Shown here: one piece after another, positions 51,840 to 61,143 of the stretch
How the letters are laid out: each line of letters starts with the position of its first letter
Position numbering within the stretch: position 1 is the stretch's first letter
NCBI GenBank assembly: GCA_963989385.1
Contig: OZ022507.1
Coordinates: forward strand, 52,649,400-52,713,399
Reading direction: 5' to 3'
Length of the DNA: 64,000 bases
Origin: Ctena decussata
Taxonomy: Eukaryota; Mollusca; Bivalvia; Lucinida; Lucinidae
The notes under the pieces: model-generated
What the model was told of the DNA's origin: nothing
Database searches by the model: none
What the model saw: the letters and a program-made list of their open reading frames with translations, nothing else
Program-made: the position numbers and the translations under genes

Positions 51840-52700
51840 TCTGACTTTGAAAATGAGGTCAAGGTCACACAAATTTAATCAGCTTTCAAGCTTAATCCAA
51901 TGGTATATCCACGCAAGTTTGGAGACGTTCCATCCACTGGTTCAAAAAATATTCTACAAACAAGACTATGACCTTGAAAAAGAGATAAGGGTCAGCAAGA
52001 CTAAACTTGTCATAAACTTGTCACAATGATATATCAATGCAAATCTGATGAATATGCAGTCATTCGGTCCAGGCATATCTTATTTTTAGGAAAGAAAAAC
52101 TTCTTGTTTGTTAGTTGGCTTTTACTACGAAAATGTGGTAAAGGACAACAAAATATAGTAAACTCTTGAAATCTTTCTAAAAGTGCATCTATGCTTGTTT
52201 GAATCAAGCCAAATGTTTTTTTTTTGAGACATCTCAATTTTAGCGAAATTTTCACATAATTAAATCCACCTGTGACCCTGAAAATGAGGTCAAGATCACC
52301 AATATCCAGTCGATCCTCAAGCTTGTTCCAATGATACATCCATGCAAGTTTGGTGAAATTCTTGTTGTTGGTTAAACAGGTATCGGGTATACCAGAAATT
52401 GTCACGCCGACGCAGTAAATTTGAAGGTCTAAATCCATCTGCGATCTTGAAAATGGGGTCAAGGTCACCAAAACCTGATTAGCTCTTTGGCTTGTCCCAA
52501 TGATGTATTCATTTTCGTTTAGTAAAATTCCACCTACTGATTCAAGAAATATAATGGGTATTCCTCGATTTCCTTTCCTTGACGGGACAGTCCTTATTTC
52601 TGGCTTTACCTTCGATTTATATATTTCTAAAAAGTTGTTGTAAGACTGCATGGGCGGAGCCGTTAGAGGCTTGCTATTCAGTGTCAAAACCGAGCAGTCT
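51840..52700. repeat. Diverged tandem array with GAAAATGAGGTCAAGGTCAC units
   Basis: The marker occurs at about 51849, 52278 and 52448, with a partial form at 51970 (CCTTGAAAAAGAGATAAGGG). Each is followed by a TCAAGCTT..CCAATGATAYATCCATGCAA block. Unit length is about 120-170 bp. The 217-codon minus-strand frame (52034-52687), the longest in the window, runs through these units; its translation (for example VTLTPFSRSQMDLDLQIYCV) mirrors the repeat, so I do not call a gene. Confidence 0.65.
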
Positions 52701-52798
52701 ACATGAAAAATCGGTAAAGTAGCCTGCTCATGAGTTGTAACGCATAATTGTCAGATTAAAAACGCTATCGATCATCACATATGATGAAACATGTTCCA

Positions 52799-52921
52799 TA
52801 CAGGCACACTACGTCGAAATAACGTCGGAAGAACCTCGATGCAGCGTTATGGCGCTTTATCGACGTCTATAAAAGGCCATTCATTTCGTCACAACGTTGT
52901 TTAGACGATGTGTGCTTGCTG
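52799..52921. mobile_element. P palindromic MITE, copy 8 (diverged)
   Basis: ACAGGCACACTACGTCGAAA .. GCAGCGTTATGGCGCTTTAT .. ACAACGTTGTTTAGACGATG then TGTGCTTGCTGG. The ends and ACGTC words are retained. Its core shares AACGTTG with Q elements. Confidence 0.6.
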
Positions 52922-52950
52922 GATTGAAAGAAGGAAAAATAAGTTTGCTG

Positions 52951-53199
52951 TGCGATATCCGATCCTTACATGCATGCCTTTTGTCCAGGTGAGCTATGTT
53001 CTAGGCGAGTGAGCATAAAATTATTACGTGTTATACCTTTTAGAAAATATACTCTTCGAAGGTAAGGCAAGAAATAAGCACCGTCCCGCCAAGGAAAGGA
53101 AATCGAGGAATAAAATGCAGTAATGATTTCTTGCTCACTCGCCTAGAACGAAGCTCACCTTTACAAAAGGCATGCATGAGATGATCGGATATCGCACAA
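52951..53199. mobile_element. Inverted-repeat element with GGTGAGC words
   Basis: TGCGATATCCGATCCTTACA then TGCATGCCTTTTGTCCAGGT then GAGC..TCTAGGCGAGTGAGC at 52951-53015 pairs with its complement at 53133-53199 (GCTCACTCGCCTAGAACGAA .. GGCATGCATGAGATGATCGG). Inside, 53057-53114 (CGAAGGTAAGGCAAGAAATA .. GGAAAGGAAATCGAGGAATA) is inverted relative to 52556-52612. Confidence 0.7.
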
Positions 53200-54452
53200 C
53201 ATATATGCTTGCCCAAGATACGTTGATCTCTAATTCTCACTACACCAACCTTGACTAATCTACAAAAATCCTATATCTTTATTCTTCCGCTCATTTCTAA
53301 CAGCGACATTTCGCCCAGGAGGTTCAAGGGAACGAATCTATAACGAGGACCTTCTGGCTTCCGGAGTCTGTCCGTCTCCAATTTGAAGAATATTTCCCCC
53401 CGCTCAGCTTAAAAAAATCTGCTAGTCCAACGTGCAAAATTGTGCAAGGAATCCATTCAAACGTAAATTACAACATGTTTTAAAAATAAATATATTCATG
53501 AAATTTATGAAGTTGCCATCCAGCCAGCGAACACATTTTTTGGAGCCTGGCCTCTGCTGCTCCTCCCCTAAAAAACCCATTCCTCGTCCTCTTCCCTGCT
53601 TCCTTGCCTATTTGACATGATATCAATCCGTTCTCATTCAGAAGCGTATCAATATCCCACGTTTATGGCACCGATCTCAATATTTTGTTTATATATAGAA
53701 TTTTGTTTTCTTCCTTTAATTCAGCTTGCACGCAGCGTCTTAAAAACATTGTGAAGACGTCGACGCAACATTAGCACATCGGAAAAACCTTGTATACACG
53801 TCAATAAAGCGTCATAACGTTTTAATGCATGGCTTTATTACACTCTCAGATGCGACGTCATATGATTAAATGATGTACAACAGCCGCCACTATGACATGA
53901 CGTATATCATACGTTACATCGGCCAATCATCTATTTTAATTATCCGTGACGTCGCTTATGCGTAAGATTGTATGAATGAGTTTTGTTCATGGATGTATGA
54001 ACATCGTTAGCCCAGTATAGGTTCATCTAACGAAACCGTCAATGAGTGTAAATCGTCCGCAACTTTCCACGCCACTTGAATCTAAGTGTGAATTGGACAG
54101 GTAAATTGTAAGGGCAATAACCTACATACTTTTGCAGTTTTCCGATAAGTTCAACAGAGTATATCCCCATACACCCGGTTTGCTGTAATCCAGGTAACGG
54201 GAACAGACAGGTAGATTTAGCTATACAATATATAGCTTAATTAATTAATATGATTTCAACTCAGATGTTCCTTTTACTTAATTGTTATTCTGTATATTAC
54301 GAAGTTTCTGGGTATCTCTTTTATAGTGCTTCATTAAAATGGCATTAGAATTACCGGGAAAATGTATACTATGAGCTGCAAGTAATGAACGTTTAAAAAA
54401 GCGTTTTCTTTCTTTTACGAATATCCCCAATGCTTATTTGTCATTTAATACG
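53200..54452. other. No recognisable gene
   Basis: A decayed ACGTC-rich palindrome trace lies at about 53730-53820 (CGCAGCGTCTTAAAAAC..). The right member of the 46 bp inverted pair lies at 53820-53865. The rest is unique. Confidence 0.4.
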
Positions 54453-54650
54453 GCCCCGGAAGCTCAAATGGTCAAGAGCTAGCCTTCTAAGCTAGCGGTT
54501 CGGGTTCGAATCTCGCTTGAGTCGGAACTCTTTCAAACCTTAAAACAGACTTCATTTCAAACAGCATTTCACTGTAACCTTTCCTTCAGCTCGATATGAC
54601 TGATTTACTATTGAAAAGGCCGGGAAAACCACAAGTCATCCGTCCATTCT
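54453..54650 (+). mobile_element. SINE A, copy 7
   Basis: GGCCCCGGAAGCTCAAATGG A-box region, CTAGCCTTCTAAGCTAG anticodon stem-loop (TCT, Arg-like), GTTCGGGTTCGAATCTCGC B box. The body ends GAAAAGGCCGGGAAAACCAC and the tail is ATCCGTCCATT. The anticodon stem pairs perfectly here, unlike in copy 1. Confidence 0.8.
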
Positions 54651-54765
54651 GTAATGATAGCTTCCGCTACGGACAGATTTATTTCTCTCTACATTTATAT
54701 AGGTGAAGTAAAAAGGCAACATTAGAGAGTATTATAAAAGCAAGAAAAATGTCCACACAACTCCC

Positions 54766-54895
54766 ACCCGCATCTACTGCAAGCACAGTAGGCCCTTGCC
54801 CAACTATAATCCAAATCAGTAGTACGTCCCGGTACTGGAAGTTATACCCAGCATCATCGCATCATCCAACCAACCACTCCATCGTCATAAAGCTG
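54766..54895 (+). repeat. Module M, most complete copy
   Basis: CACCCGCATCTACTGCAAGC, AGTAGGCCCTTGCCC, AGTAGTACGTCCCGGTACTG, AGCATCATCGCATCATCCAA then CCAACCACTCC. Probably the 3' part of a SINE. Relatives at 12470, 25806 and (inverted) 58810. Confidence 0.6.
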
Positions 54896-54910
54896 TCAAT
54901 GATTCCCTAA

Positions 54911-55757
54911 CAGTCGGCCTCAACGAGATTCAAATTTTAATGATTCTAACTTGTCCCCTTTTTCTGTATCTGTATCATTGTAAGAGGTTTCCAGTTCAGG
55001 TTATTCGTGAACATGTTGATGGCCAATAGGAAATTTATCAGAAGCTAAAAATGCGCACATTATATCGCTCATGCCTGTTGCAATGCGTACGCGTTAATAT
55101 TACTCACCTACATTACCAGCTTTTACATACATAACACGGTCAGTTGTACATAAAAGCCACACACATGGATAGATGGGATACATTTTTTTCAGTAAATGTG
55201 ATGAGTGCTAAGGGGAAAAATCGTCAAAAGCGCATGTTTCTAAATTAAAACAATGAATTTGAACTTCGCTATTTTTTTACAGATACACAGATCAGCCAAT
55301 TCCGGCATAAGCGCAGTCTGATCAGTCTATCCTAAGCATGAAAGATGTCTGCATCATGAAGAATATATTTGCCGAAAAAGACTGATTAGACCCCATGAAT
55401 GCATCGGCTCTGGACAGTGTGCCGGCTGCTCTGACTAGTCAGATTATGCGATGCCCTAAGGCTTATTTTTCGCGACGCCGCTGCATGATTTTTGGAAAAG
55501 CTAATGCTTGTAAACTAAGCTATAAATATACACTGTTTCTTACACAGGTTTTGGTATATTTCTGAGGATGCAAAGCCAAATATTTTGCATTAAATTAAGA
55601 GTTTCATTTTAATGCAATCAGTTTATAAAAAGCAAAAGATATGTGGCCAAGTTCAAGGCACTTGTGAAAGAAAAACGTGCTTTTTAATGGAAATGTCAAA
55701 AACAAAGTACATGCACTATCAAAAATAGATTTTCCGTCTGTTATTTTTAGCAGATGA
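54911..55757. other. No recognisable gene
   Basis: H/F-like traces such as GCGCAGTCTGATCAGTC (about 55310) are too decayed to assign. Otherwise unique and AT-rich. Confidence 0.4.
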
Positions 55758-55772
55758 GGTAAATCGGATATG

Positions 55773-55863
55773 ATGGACGGACGCTCGGCGCCCCGTTACT
55801 GCGGCTATGGATTCGTTCCGCTGAGGTGCGGGGACAACGTCGATATGAGAATTGAAATACTAC
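55773..55863 (+). mobile_element. Y short hairpin retroposon, copy 2
   Basis: Over 90 bases it differs from the copy at 42642 by only a few changes: GGACGGACGCTCGGCGCCCC, GGATTCGTTCCGCTGAGGTG, CAACGTCGATATGAGAATTG, tail AAATACTAC. TAAATCGGATATG is repeated exactly at 55760-55772 and 55864-55876, a 13 bp target duplication. Copy 2 therefore inserted recently and independently of copy 1. Confidence 0.8.
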
Positions 55864-55999
55864 TAAATCGGATATGGATAAAAATAGACTCTCTTGGTAT
55901 TTTCCGACTAAGCGTGACGTATCGTCTCTTCCGAAAATAACTCGGTATCACTAAACCACTTGAATACTGGCTTGCGATCGTCATCGCAAGCCAATAATG

Positions 56000-57084
56000 T
56001 TTTTTTTGTCATTATTATTGCCTATGTGGTTTCATGGCATTTCAAAGTTTCCATAGACTTGTACTGGGAAAAGTGGAAATTGGCATTTATATCTGTGTTA
56101 CTGTAATATTTAGACAAGGTTTACAGACATGTTCCTGGAGTGGCCTCTACCATCATGAATCCATGTGAATTTTATCAAAATCACTGATTTTGATTGGTTG
56201 CCATTGCAACCAAAAGGCTAAATTTTCTTAAAAAATATTAAAAAAAATTTTTTTCTCGGAAGCAATGAGGGAAATGAAGATACTTGTTAATGACATTTAG
56301 TCTCTATATAAATTGTATTTTATTATTTTTGTTGCCCATGTGTTTGGTTGCTATGGCAATTTAAAGTTTCCATAGACTTATAATGGGAAAAGTAGAAATT
56401 GGCATTTATTTCTGTGTTATTGCAGATATTTTGACTAAAGTATTACAGAAACTTTCCCAGAGTAGTCCTCTACCAACCATATGAGTTTTGCCAAATCATT
56501 GCCTTTGATTGGTTGCCATGACAACCAAAAGGCTAATCTTTTTCTAACTGCAACTTTATGAAACTTGCAGATTTTCTGAAAAAGGTCTTTATTATTATCA
56601 TAATTATGATTATTATTATCAAAATCTCTGACGAGTTTGAATTTGGGCTAGATCAGAATATGCATTTTGGAGTTACCTCCCCTTAAAGACCGAAACATTA
56701 TCCCATAGACTTACAATGGGGAAAATGTTTTCCTGGGCATAGCCACTTTATTTTTTATTGAAACTTGATCAAACTTGCTGATAACCAGGACATGCATAAA
56801 CTCTCTGACAAGTTTGAAATTTGGCTATATTGTCTATTTTGCCTTGGAGTTACTTGCCTTTGAGTGTTTAAATAGCTGATATTTGACCTTATCCCGGGCA
56901 TAGCAAATTTATTTTCTTTTAATTTTAACTTCATCAAACTTGCTGATACGTGTATTAACTAGGACAAGCATAACAACTCAGACGAATTTGAAATTAGACC
57001 ATATTGTACAATTTACTTTAGAGTTACCCTTGAGTGCTGAGGCTGAATGTACTCAGGTGAGCTACAGGACCAATGGTCCTCTTT
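56000..57084 (+). mobile_element. Pearl-like element 4, 5' part unclear
   Basis: Two ~317 bp units: TTTCCATAGACTTGTACTGG at 56047 and TTTCCATAGACTTATAATGG at 56365, each followed by TTGGCATTTAT and GATTGGTTGCCAT..CAACCAAAAGGCTA. Later shorter units carry GACAAGTTTGAAATTTGGCT. It ends CTCAGGTGAGCTACAGGACC then AATGGTCCTC, the usual inverted word and 3' hairpin. Confidence 0.65.
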
Positions 57085-57184
57085 TTTTTTTAAATGTCAC
57101 AGTTTCCCATGGGGTATCGTTATACAACACTAGAGAGCATAACTGAGACTATTAGGCAGAGCCCAATGACTAAGAACCAAAACA

Positions 57185-57345
57185 AATTCTCGATAGGATT
57201 GGCAAGGAGGTTAAAACCCTACCTCCCAGGAAGATATCGTGAAACATCAATGAACTAAAAATAAGTTATCGATAGGATTGGCAAGGAGGTTAAAAACCAA
57301 CCTTCAAGGAAGAGATGGTGAAACATCAATAACTACTGTAAGCAG
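57185..57345. repeat. 79 bp tandem duplication
   Basis: TCGATAGGATTGGCAAGGAG at 57190 and 57269, each with GGAAGAKATSGTGAAACATC. Two units. Confidence 0.8.
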
Positions 57346-57386
57346 CGTAAATAACAGAACACCTTCACAAATAACAGTGCTGTAAT

Positions 57387-57593
57387 TAGGATAAAGTCGC
57401 GTAACTTCGGACAGCGGGTAAACTAGGACATACCATTGCAAATAGTTAAAATCCAGATGTGACGTCTCAAAATGAGCGGTCTCATCAGGATTTTCATTCT
57501 TTGCCCAGTTGATTTTGTTTTTATTTCAAATAACTGACATATAAAGGAAACAATGACTTTACCCGTTGTCCGAATTTACCCGACTTTACCCTA
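57387..57593. mobile_element. R element, copy 2
   Basis: TAGGATAAAGTCGCGTAACT .. GGACAGCGGGTAAACTAGGA to TTTACCCGTTGTCCGAATTT then ACCCGACTTTACCCTA. The centre is a CCAGATGTGACGTCTCA / TGAGCGGTCTCATCAGG hairpin. The tail GAAACAATGACTTTACCC matches GAAACAATGTCACTG in copy 3. Confidence 0.8.
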
Positions 57594-57629
57594 TCGCGTT
57601 GGATTTAGTCTGGCAATGTGTCAAGCAGA

Positions 57630-57695
57630 GTGACAAACAGTACAAATCCTGATCAGACAGCTCTTGAAAGCAGATTGATTTGGGTCTGCACTGTG
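57630..57695. repeat. H short hairpin, copy 7
   Basis: ACAAACAGTACAAATCCTGA then TCAGACAGCTC pairs with GAAAGCAGATTGATTTGGGT then CTGCACTGTG, imperfectly. It lies between two R elements. Confidence 0.6.
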
Positions 57696-57784
57696 CCCTG
57701 AAATTTATGTGCCAGTAGTAGTTAGGGATTTATGTGCCAGTAGTTTAGGATCTTAAATGCCATTATCACAAGAAAACTAACACA

Positions 57785-58001
57785 AGATCCAGTCGGGTAA
57801 CCTCGGACAGCAGGTAAATTCGGACATACCATTACAAACACTGAAAATCCAGATGAACCGGCTCCTCATCAGGATTTTTACTGTTTGCCCAGTTAATTTT
57901 GTTTTAATTCCGAACACACGACATATAGAGGAAACAATGTCACTGTTCGAATTAACGGGCCCGAATTAACATGCTGTCTGAATTTACCTGACTTAATCCT
58001 A
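57785..58001. mobile_element. R element, copy 3
   Basis: AGTCGGGTAACCTCGGACAG then CAGGTAAATTCGGACATACC to GCTGTCTGAATTTACCTGAC then TTAATCCTA. The centre carries CACTGAAAATCCAGATGAAC / CTCATCAGGATTTTTACTGT. An extra GTTCGAATTAACGGGCCCGA stretch lies in the right arm. Confidence 0.8.
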
Positions 58002-58312
58002 CTGAGTAAAAACTCGACCCCTGGTGGTAAAGGCAATAAAAGAAAATTGCCAATAGCAGATGTTTAGTGCAATGAACCTTCAGATTTTCTTTTTCTTGTT
58101 TTGTTTTGTTTGCTTACCTGTTGTTCAAGTCATGCTAGTTTACCGACGCTACAGTCCGTGTGCATGAAACCATACCAGCCACATTACATGTCTGTTAGTG
58201 TCTGTGATGTTGATGCGTTTTGCTTGCATACGAGCAGTTTCGCCAGTTTCATGTTCTGACCTGCTAACACTACTGCCGCCCTGACCCATGTACCATTTTC
58301 TTCTGGCTCCGC

Positions 58313-58640
58313 ATTGTAAAAAAAATCCGTTGATTTTACGGTAGAATAAGTGGCAACCCGCTGCCAGTCCATTTCCCGTTATTTTTACGGGCGCCCGTAA
58401 AAATTGCAGGAATCACCAAGCAGAGTGGGACAGAATAGAAGAGGTGCTGTTTTTGGTCAGATAGCCCTTCAACACTATAAAGTTATTTTCGAGTGCGGCT
58501 ATTTAACATAACACTACCATATTGCAATTTCCAACAATGTCTTACAGGCAAACGCCCGTATTAAAAACGGAAAATGGGCTAGTTGCTGGTTGCCAGTTAA
58601 TCTATTGTAAAATCTATGGTGGATTTTTTTACACTGAAGG
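58313..58640. mobile_element. W element, full-length copy (~328 bp)
   Basis: Left CATTGTAAAAAAAATCCG and right GGATTTTTTTACACTG are inverted. Next in are GATTTTACGGTAGAAT and its partner, then the GCTGCCAGTCCATTTCCCGT region with a TTTTACGGGCGCCCGTAAAA palindrome. No coding capacity. Partial copies are at 39905-40230. Confidence 0.75.
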
Positions 58641-58726
58641 TACACTGGTGCGTTTTACCTGGTGTGTTGGAGTGAATACAAAATTACTGATTGAATAAAA
58701 AAGATTGGATACAAACATATGCCAAG

Positions 58727-58890
58727 CATGTGCTACCCTTAGGATTCGAGCCTACAGCAACCTGCGTGAAAGGCGAACACTCAGCGTACTAGATAAGGCG
58801 CTCCTATAGATTGATTAGGGGTGATTGTGGTCGGGCGATGGTGCTGGGTAAATTTCAGTGCCGGGGCGTCCTACATATTTGGACCCTTAC
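58727..58890 (-). mobile_element. SINE fragment: module M plus tRNA-like block
   Basis: In minus orientation: AGGACGCCCCGGCACTGAAA, CAGCACCATCGCCCGACCAC, then GGAGCGCCTTATCTAGTACG .. TTCGCCTTTCACGCAGG .. GGCTCGAATCC, a tRNA-like block with a B box. The order (module first, tRNA block after) is unusual for one SINE and may mean two joined fragments. Confidence 0.5.
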
Positions 58891-58986
58891 TTAACGTGCC
58901 AACATAGCAGCATTCAATTCAAGAAAGTATTCCAAGAATTGCTTCATTTTGAACATAGATCTATATAATTGGTTATCTGATACAAA

Positions 58987-59415
58987 ACGCATTGGTGTAG
59001 TCACTGCCAGGTAGCTAACTAATGCTGTACCGTGCTGTGAATTAAGTGATCTTTAGCATTGTGTTCTAAAATAAGACAGACAAGATTTGTCCTGAAATAA
59101 CTTAAAAACTATAGCGGTGCATTAAGGAAAAAAACACAGGCAAAGACTACAACCACAACCACCACAACCGATCACAAAAAAAGACCCGTTCTCTCTTCTC
59201 AAAAGCACAAACCATTGGGATTTTGCTGTACACAGATCTTCCCCTTTTTGTCTCATCTGGCATTGCTCTAAATACTTACAAACAATAGTATAAAGGTTTA
59301 TGGAAAGCAATGTGACTAACACAAAGCTCGAAAGATTGCCACTATGCTAGCTATGGCGAAAGAAACACCAATGTTAATATAAGACAGAAGACTAAGGATC
59401 GGCTGGCCACAGAGT
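58987..59415. repeat. Large inverted repeat, arm 1
   Basis: Words such as ACTAATGCTGTAC, GTGAATTAAGTGATC, ACAAGATTTGTCCTGAAATA, GCAAAGACTACAACC, AAATACTTACAAACAATAG, AAAGCTCGAAAGATTGCCAC and GGCTGGCCACAGA recur inverted, in reverse order, at 61456-61144 and 60170-60018. The arms are about 430 bp with many small differences. TA at 59277-59278 marks the uninterrupted site equivalent to the mariner target in arm 2. Confidence 0.8.
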
Positions 59416-59546
59416 CGTATAATTCCAAAACAATATCAAAACCGCAGCCTCAGAAGGGCCGGTAATAGAACCGCTGGGAGGGTTTATCCGATTGTACTGT
59501 GCACAGATCTTCTCCTTGGGTTCTGATATTGTTCTAAAACATAATT

Positions 59547-59782
59547 GAGCCGCGACGTGACAAAACCAACAATGTGGTTGTGCGCCAAGCGCAGACTCAA
59601 ATCAGCCTGGACATCCACACAGTCTTACCAGACTCTTCGCTAAGCGCTTAAAGGTTAGCCAAGGATCTAAGCAACCTCCATGCGGACAACGAAGACTCTG
59701 ATCAGACTGGGCGGATGCCCAGGCTGATCTGAGTCTGCGCTGGGCGCACAACCACATTGTTGGTTTTGTCACGTCGCGGCTC
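59547..59782. mobile_element. F foldback element, copy 11, in the loop of the large inverted repeat
   Basis: GAGCCGCGACGTGACAAAAC to GTTTTGTCACGTCGCGGCTC, with ATAATT on both sides. The paired ACGTGAC/GTCACGT change in both ends preserves the stem. Centre in reverse orientation. The loop on either side (59416-59546, 59783-60017) has no gene; TGCACAGATCTTCTCCTTGG (about 59502) is a direct repeat of 59228-59271. Confidence 0.9.
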
Positions 59783-60170
59783 ATATAATTCAATTTTTAC
59801 ATTGACATGCAGGCTTAGAGTCCATGTCAATGTAGACTATGGGTTGCATATGCCCGGCTCCTCGTGATTCAAATAATTCAGCTATGGCTGTCAGTGGTGG
59901 TTTTAACCATGAGCCTCTCAATTGTTTCGTCACAGATGGAATTTTATTTATATTCGATGACAATACATTGCAGGAGTAAGAAAGCCTCTGTGAAATCGAA
60001 TTATATGTTTTTTTACTATTCTGTGGCCAGCCGACGTTTCTGGCTGCTCACTTAGTCTTCTGTCTTATATTTGTATTGGTGATTCTTTTGTCATAGCTAG
60101 CATAGTGGCAATCTTTCGAGCTTTGTGTTGGTCGCGTTGCTTTCCATAAGCCTTTGTACTGTTGTTTATA

Positions 60171-61143
60171 CGAGGGGAGTTCAATACGTTCGTAGACATC
60201 GGGGTTTAACTCACAGATTGGAAGACGGTTTCAACATTATCCCCTTTACTTCAATGCATTTGGTCCACTTTTCTGTTAAGTAGTCTATGCCTTTGAAATA
60301 AAAGTCGTCTGTTTGGTGCTCAAACCAAGCCCCTGTAGCAGCCTTGAGCTCATCATCGTCCCGAAATCTCGTTCTACGCAAGTGGGACTTCAAATTTCAA
60401 AACAGATAATAATCACCTGGGACCAGGTCTGGACTGTATGGCGGATGATTTAACTGCTCGAACATGCACTCACGAATAGCCGCTCTTGTGCAACTCTGGA
60501 CTTGTGCTCTAAACTCAATATTCTGACTTTCCATTTTTGCCTATGGGTATAGGGTTTCAAGCAAAAAGTAAGAGCAAAAAATGTACGTGTTGACTGAACG
60601 GATGTTATCATTCAACTGACAAAGGTACTTCTTACTTATGAATGTTTTCTTTGCTCTTAAAGGATCTAAACTTTTATCATTATTTACTATCACTGCAGCT
60701 GGATGTTGTGCCGTGTGGCGGCCGTAAAAAGTCTCCCCGCACTCATCTATAGTGCAGATTATATTTTCCTTTTGGTCCTTTGAGATCATGGAATATATTC
60801 TGAGAAGTCAGAAATGATCATACGTTTAGATTCATTTTCTAAACAAATTTGAAATATTTTGGTATTTTTCGACTTATATCAGTCTTTGAGACGACTGCCA
60901 TGTTAAACCTGCAAATTTACTGTTTTTTTCCTCTGGCTCCTTGTGCCAGATTTAAAGGGTCACTGATGAGGCTTGAATAGCCGAAACCGCGGTATGGCCC
61001 AACTTCTTACTTATGAATGTTTTCTTTGCTCTTAAAAGGATCTAAACTTTTATCATTATTTACACTGCACAAAAATGAAAAAAAAGAAAACTTGAATTGT
61101 ATAGAAAAATACCGAGTTCTACGAACTTATTGAACTCCCCTCG
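60171..61143 (-). mobile_element. mariner-like DNA transposon, internally rearranged (973 bp)
   Basis: Terminal inverted repeats CGAGGGGAGTTCAATACGTT then CGTAGA, and on the other end CGAGGGGAGTTCAATAAGTT then CGTAGA. TA flanks both (60169-60170, 61144-61145), the standard Tc1/mariner duplication. The pre-insertion sequence GTTTATAAGTATTTAG matches arm 1 of the surrounding inverted repeat. Inside is a transposase relic (60211-60534) and unrelated sequence, including a 62 bp direct repeat (CTTACTTATGAATGTTTTCT .. at 60629-60690 and 61001-61063). A full mariner is about 1.3 kb, so this copy cannot move itself. Confidence 0.85.
60211..60534 (-). pseudogene. mariner transposase relic, N-terminus fused to C-terminus
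   Basis: From the ATG at 60534 the frame reads MESQNIEFRAQVQSCTRAAI, then LNHPPYSPDLVPGDYYLF, a stop (60397-60399), then NLKSHLRRTRFRDDDELKAA, TGAWFEHQTDDFYFKGIDYL and TEKWTKCIEVKG, ending at TGA 60211. PPYSPDL.P.DY.LF is the mariner block holding the last catalytic aspartate of the DD34D triad, and the part after it is the normal C-terminus. The opening residues look like a mariner N-terminus, but the DNA-binding domain and the first two aspartates between are gone, so a deletion of about 230 codons is inferred. A transposase joins DNA at TA sites; this remnant cannot. Confidence 0.8.

Larger units (their letters stand above)
49209..53865. mobile_element. 46 bp terminal inverted repeat pair, TTA flanks (4.7 kb apart)
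   Basis: TCATATGACGTCGCATCTGA then GAGTGTAATAAAGCCATACA at 49209-49254 is inverted at 53820-53865 with one mismatch. TTA flanks both (49206-49208 and 53866-53868). This could be one large element or two separate small ones. It overlaps the 48698-50865 pair in a crossing way, so at most one can be a simple insertion. Confidence 0.45.

Noticed and set aside
52034..52687. The longest open frame (217 codons, minus strand) as a gene
   Set aside because: It runs across a diverged GAAAATGAGGTCAAGGTCAC tandem array; its residues mirror the repeat, no domain is recognisable, and no splice or start context supports it.
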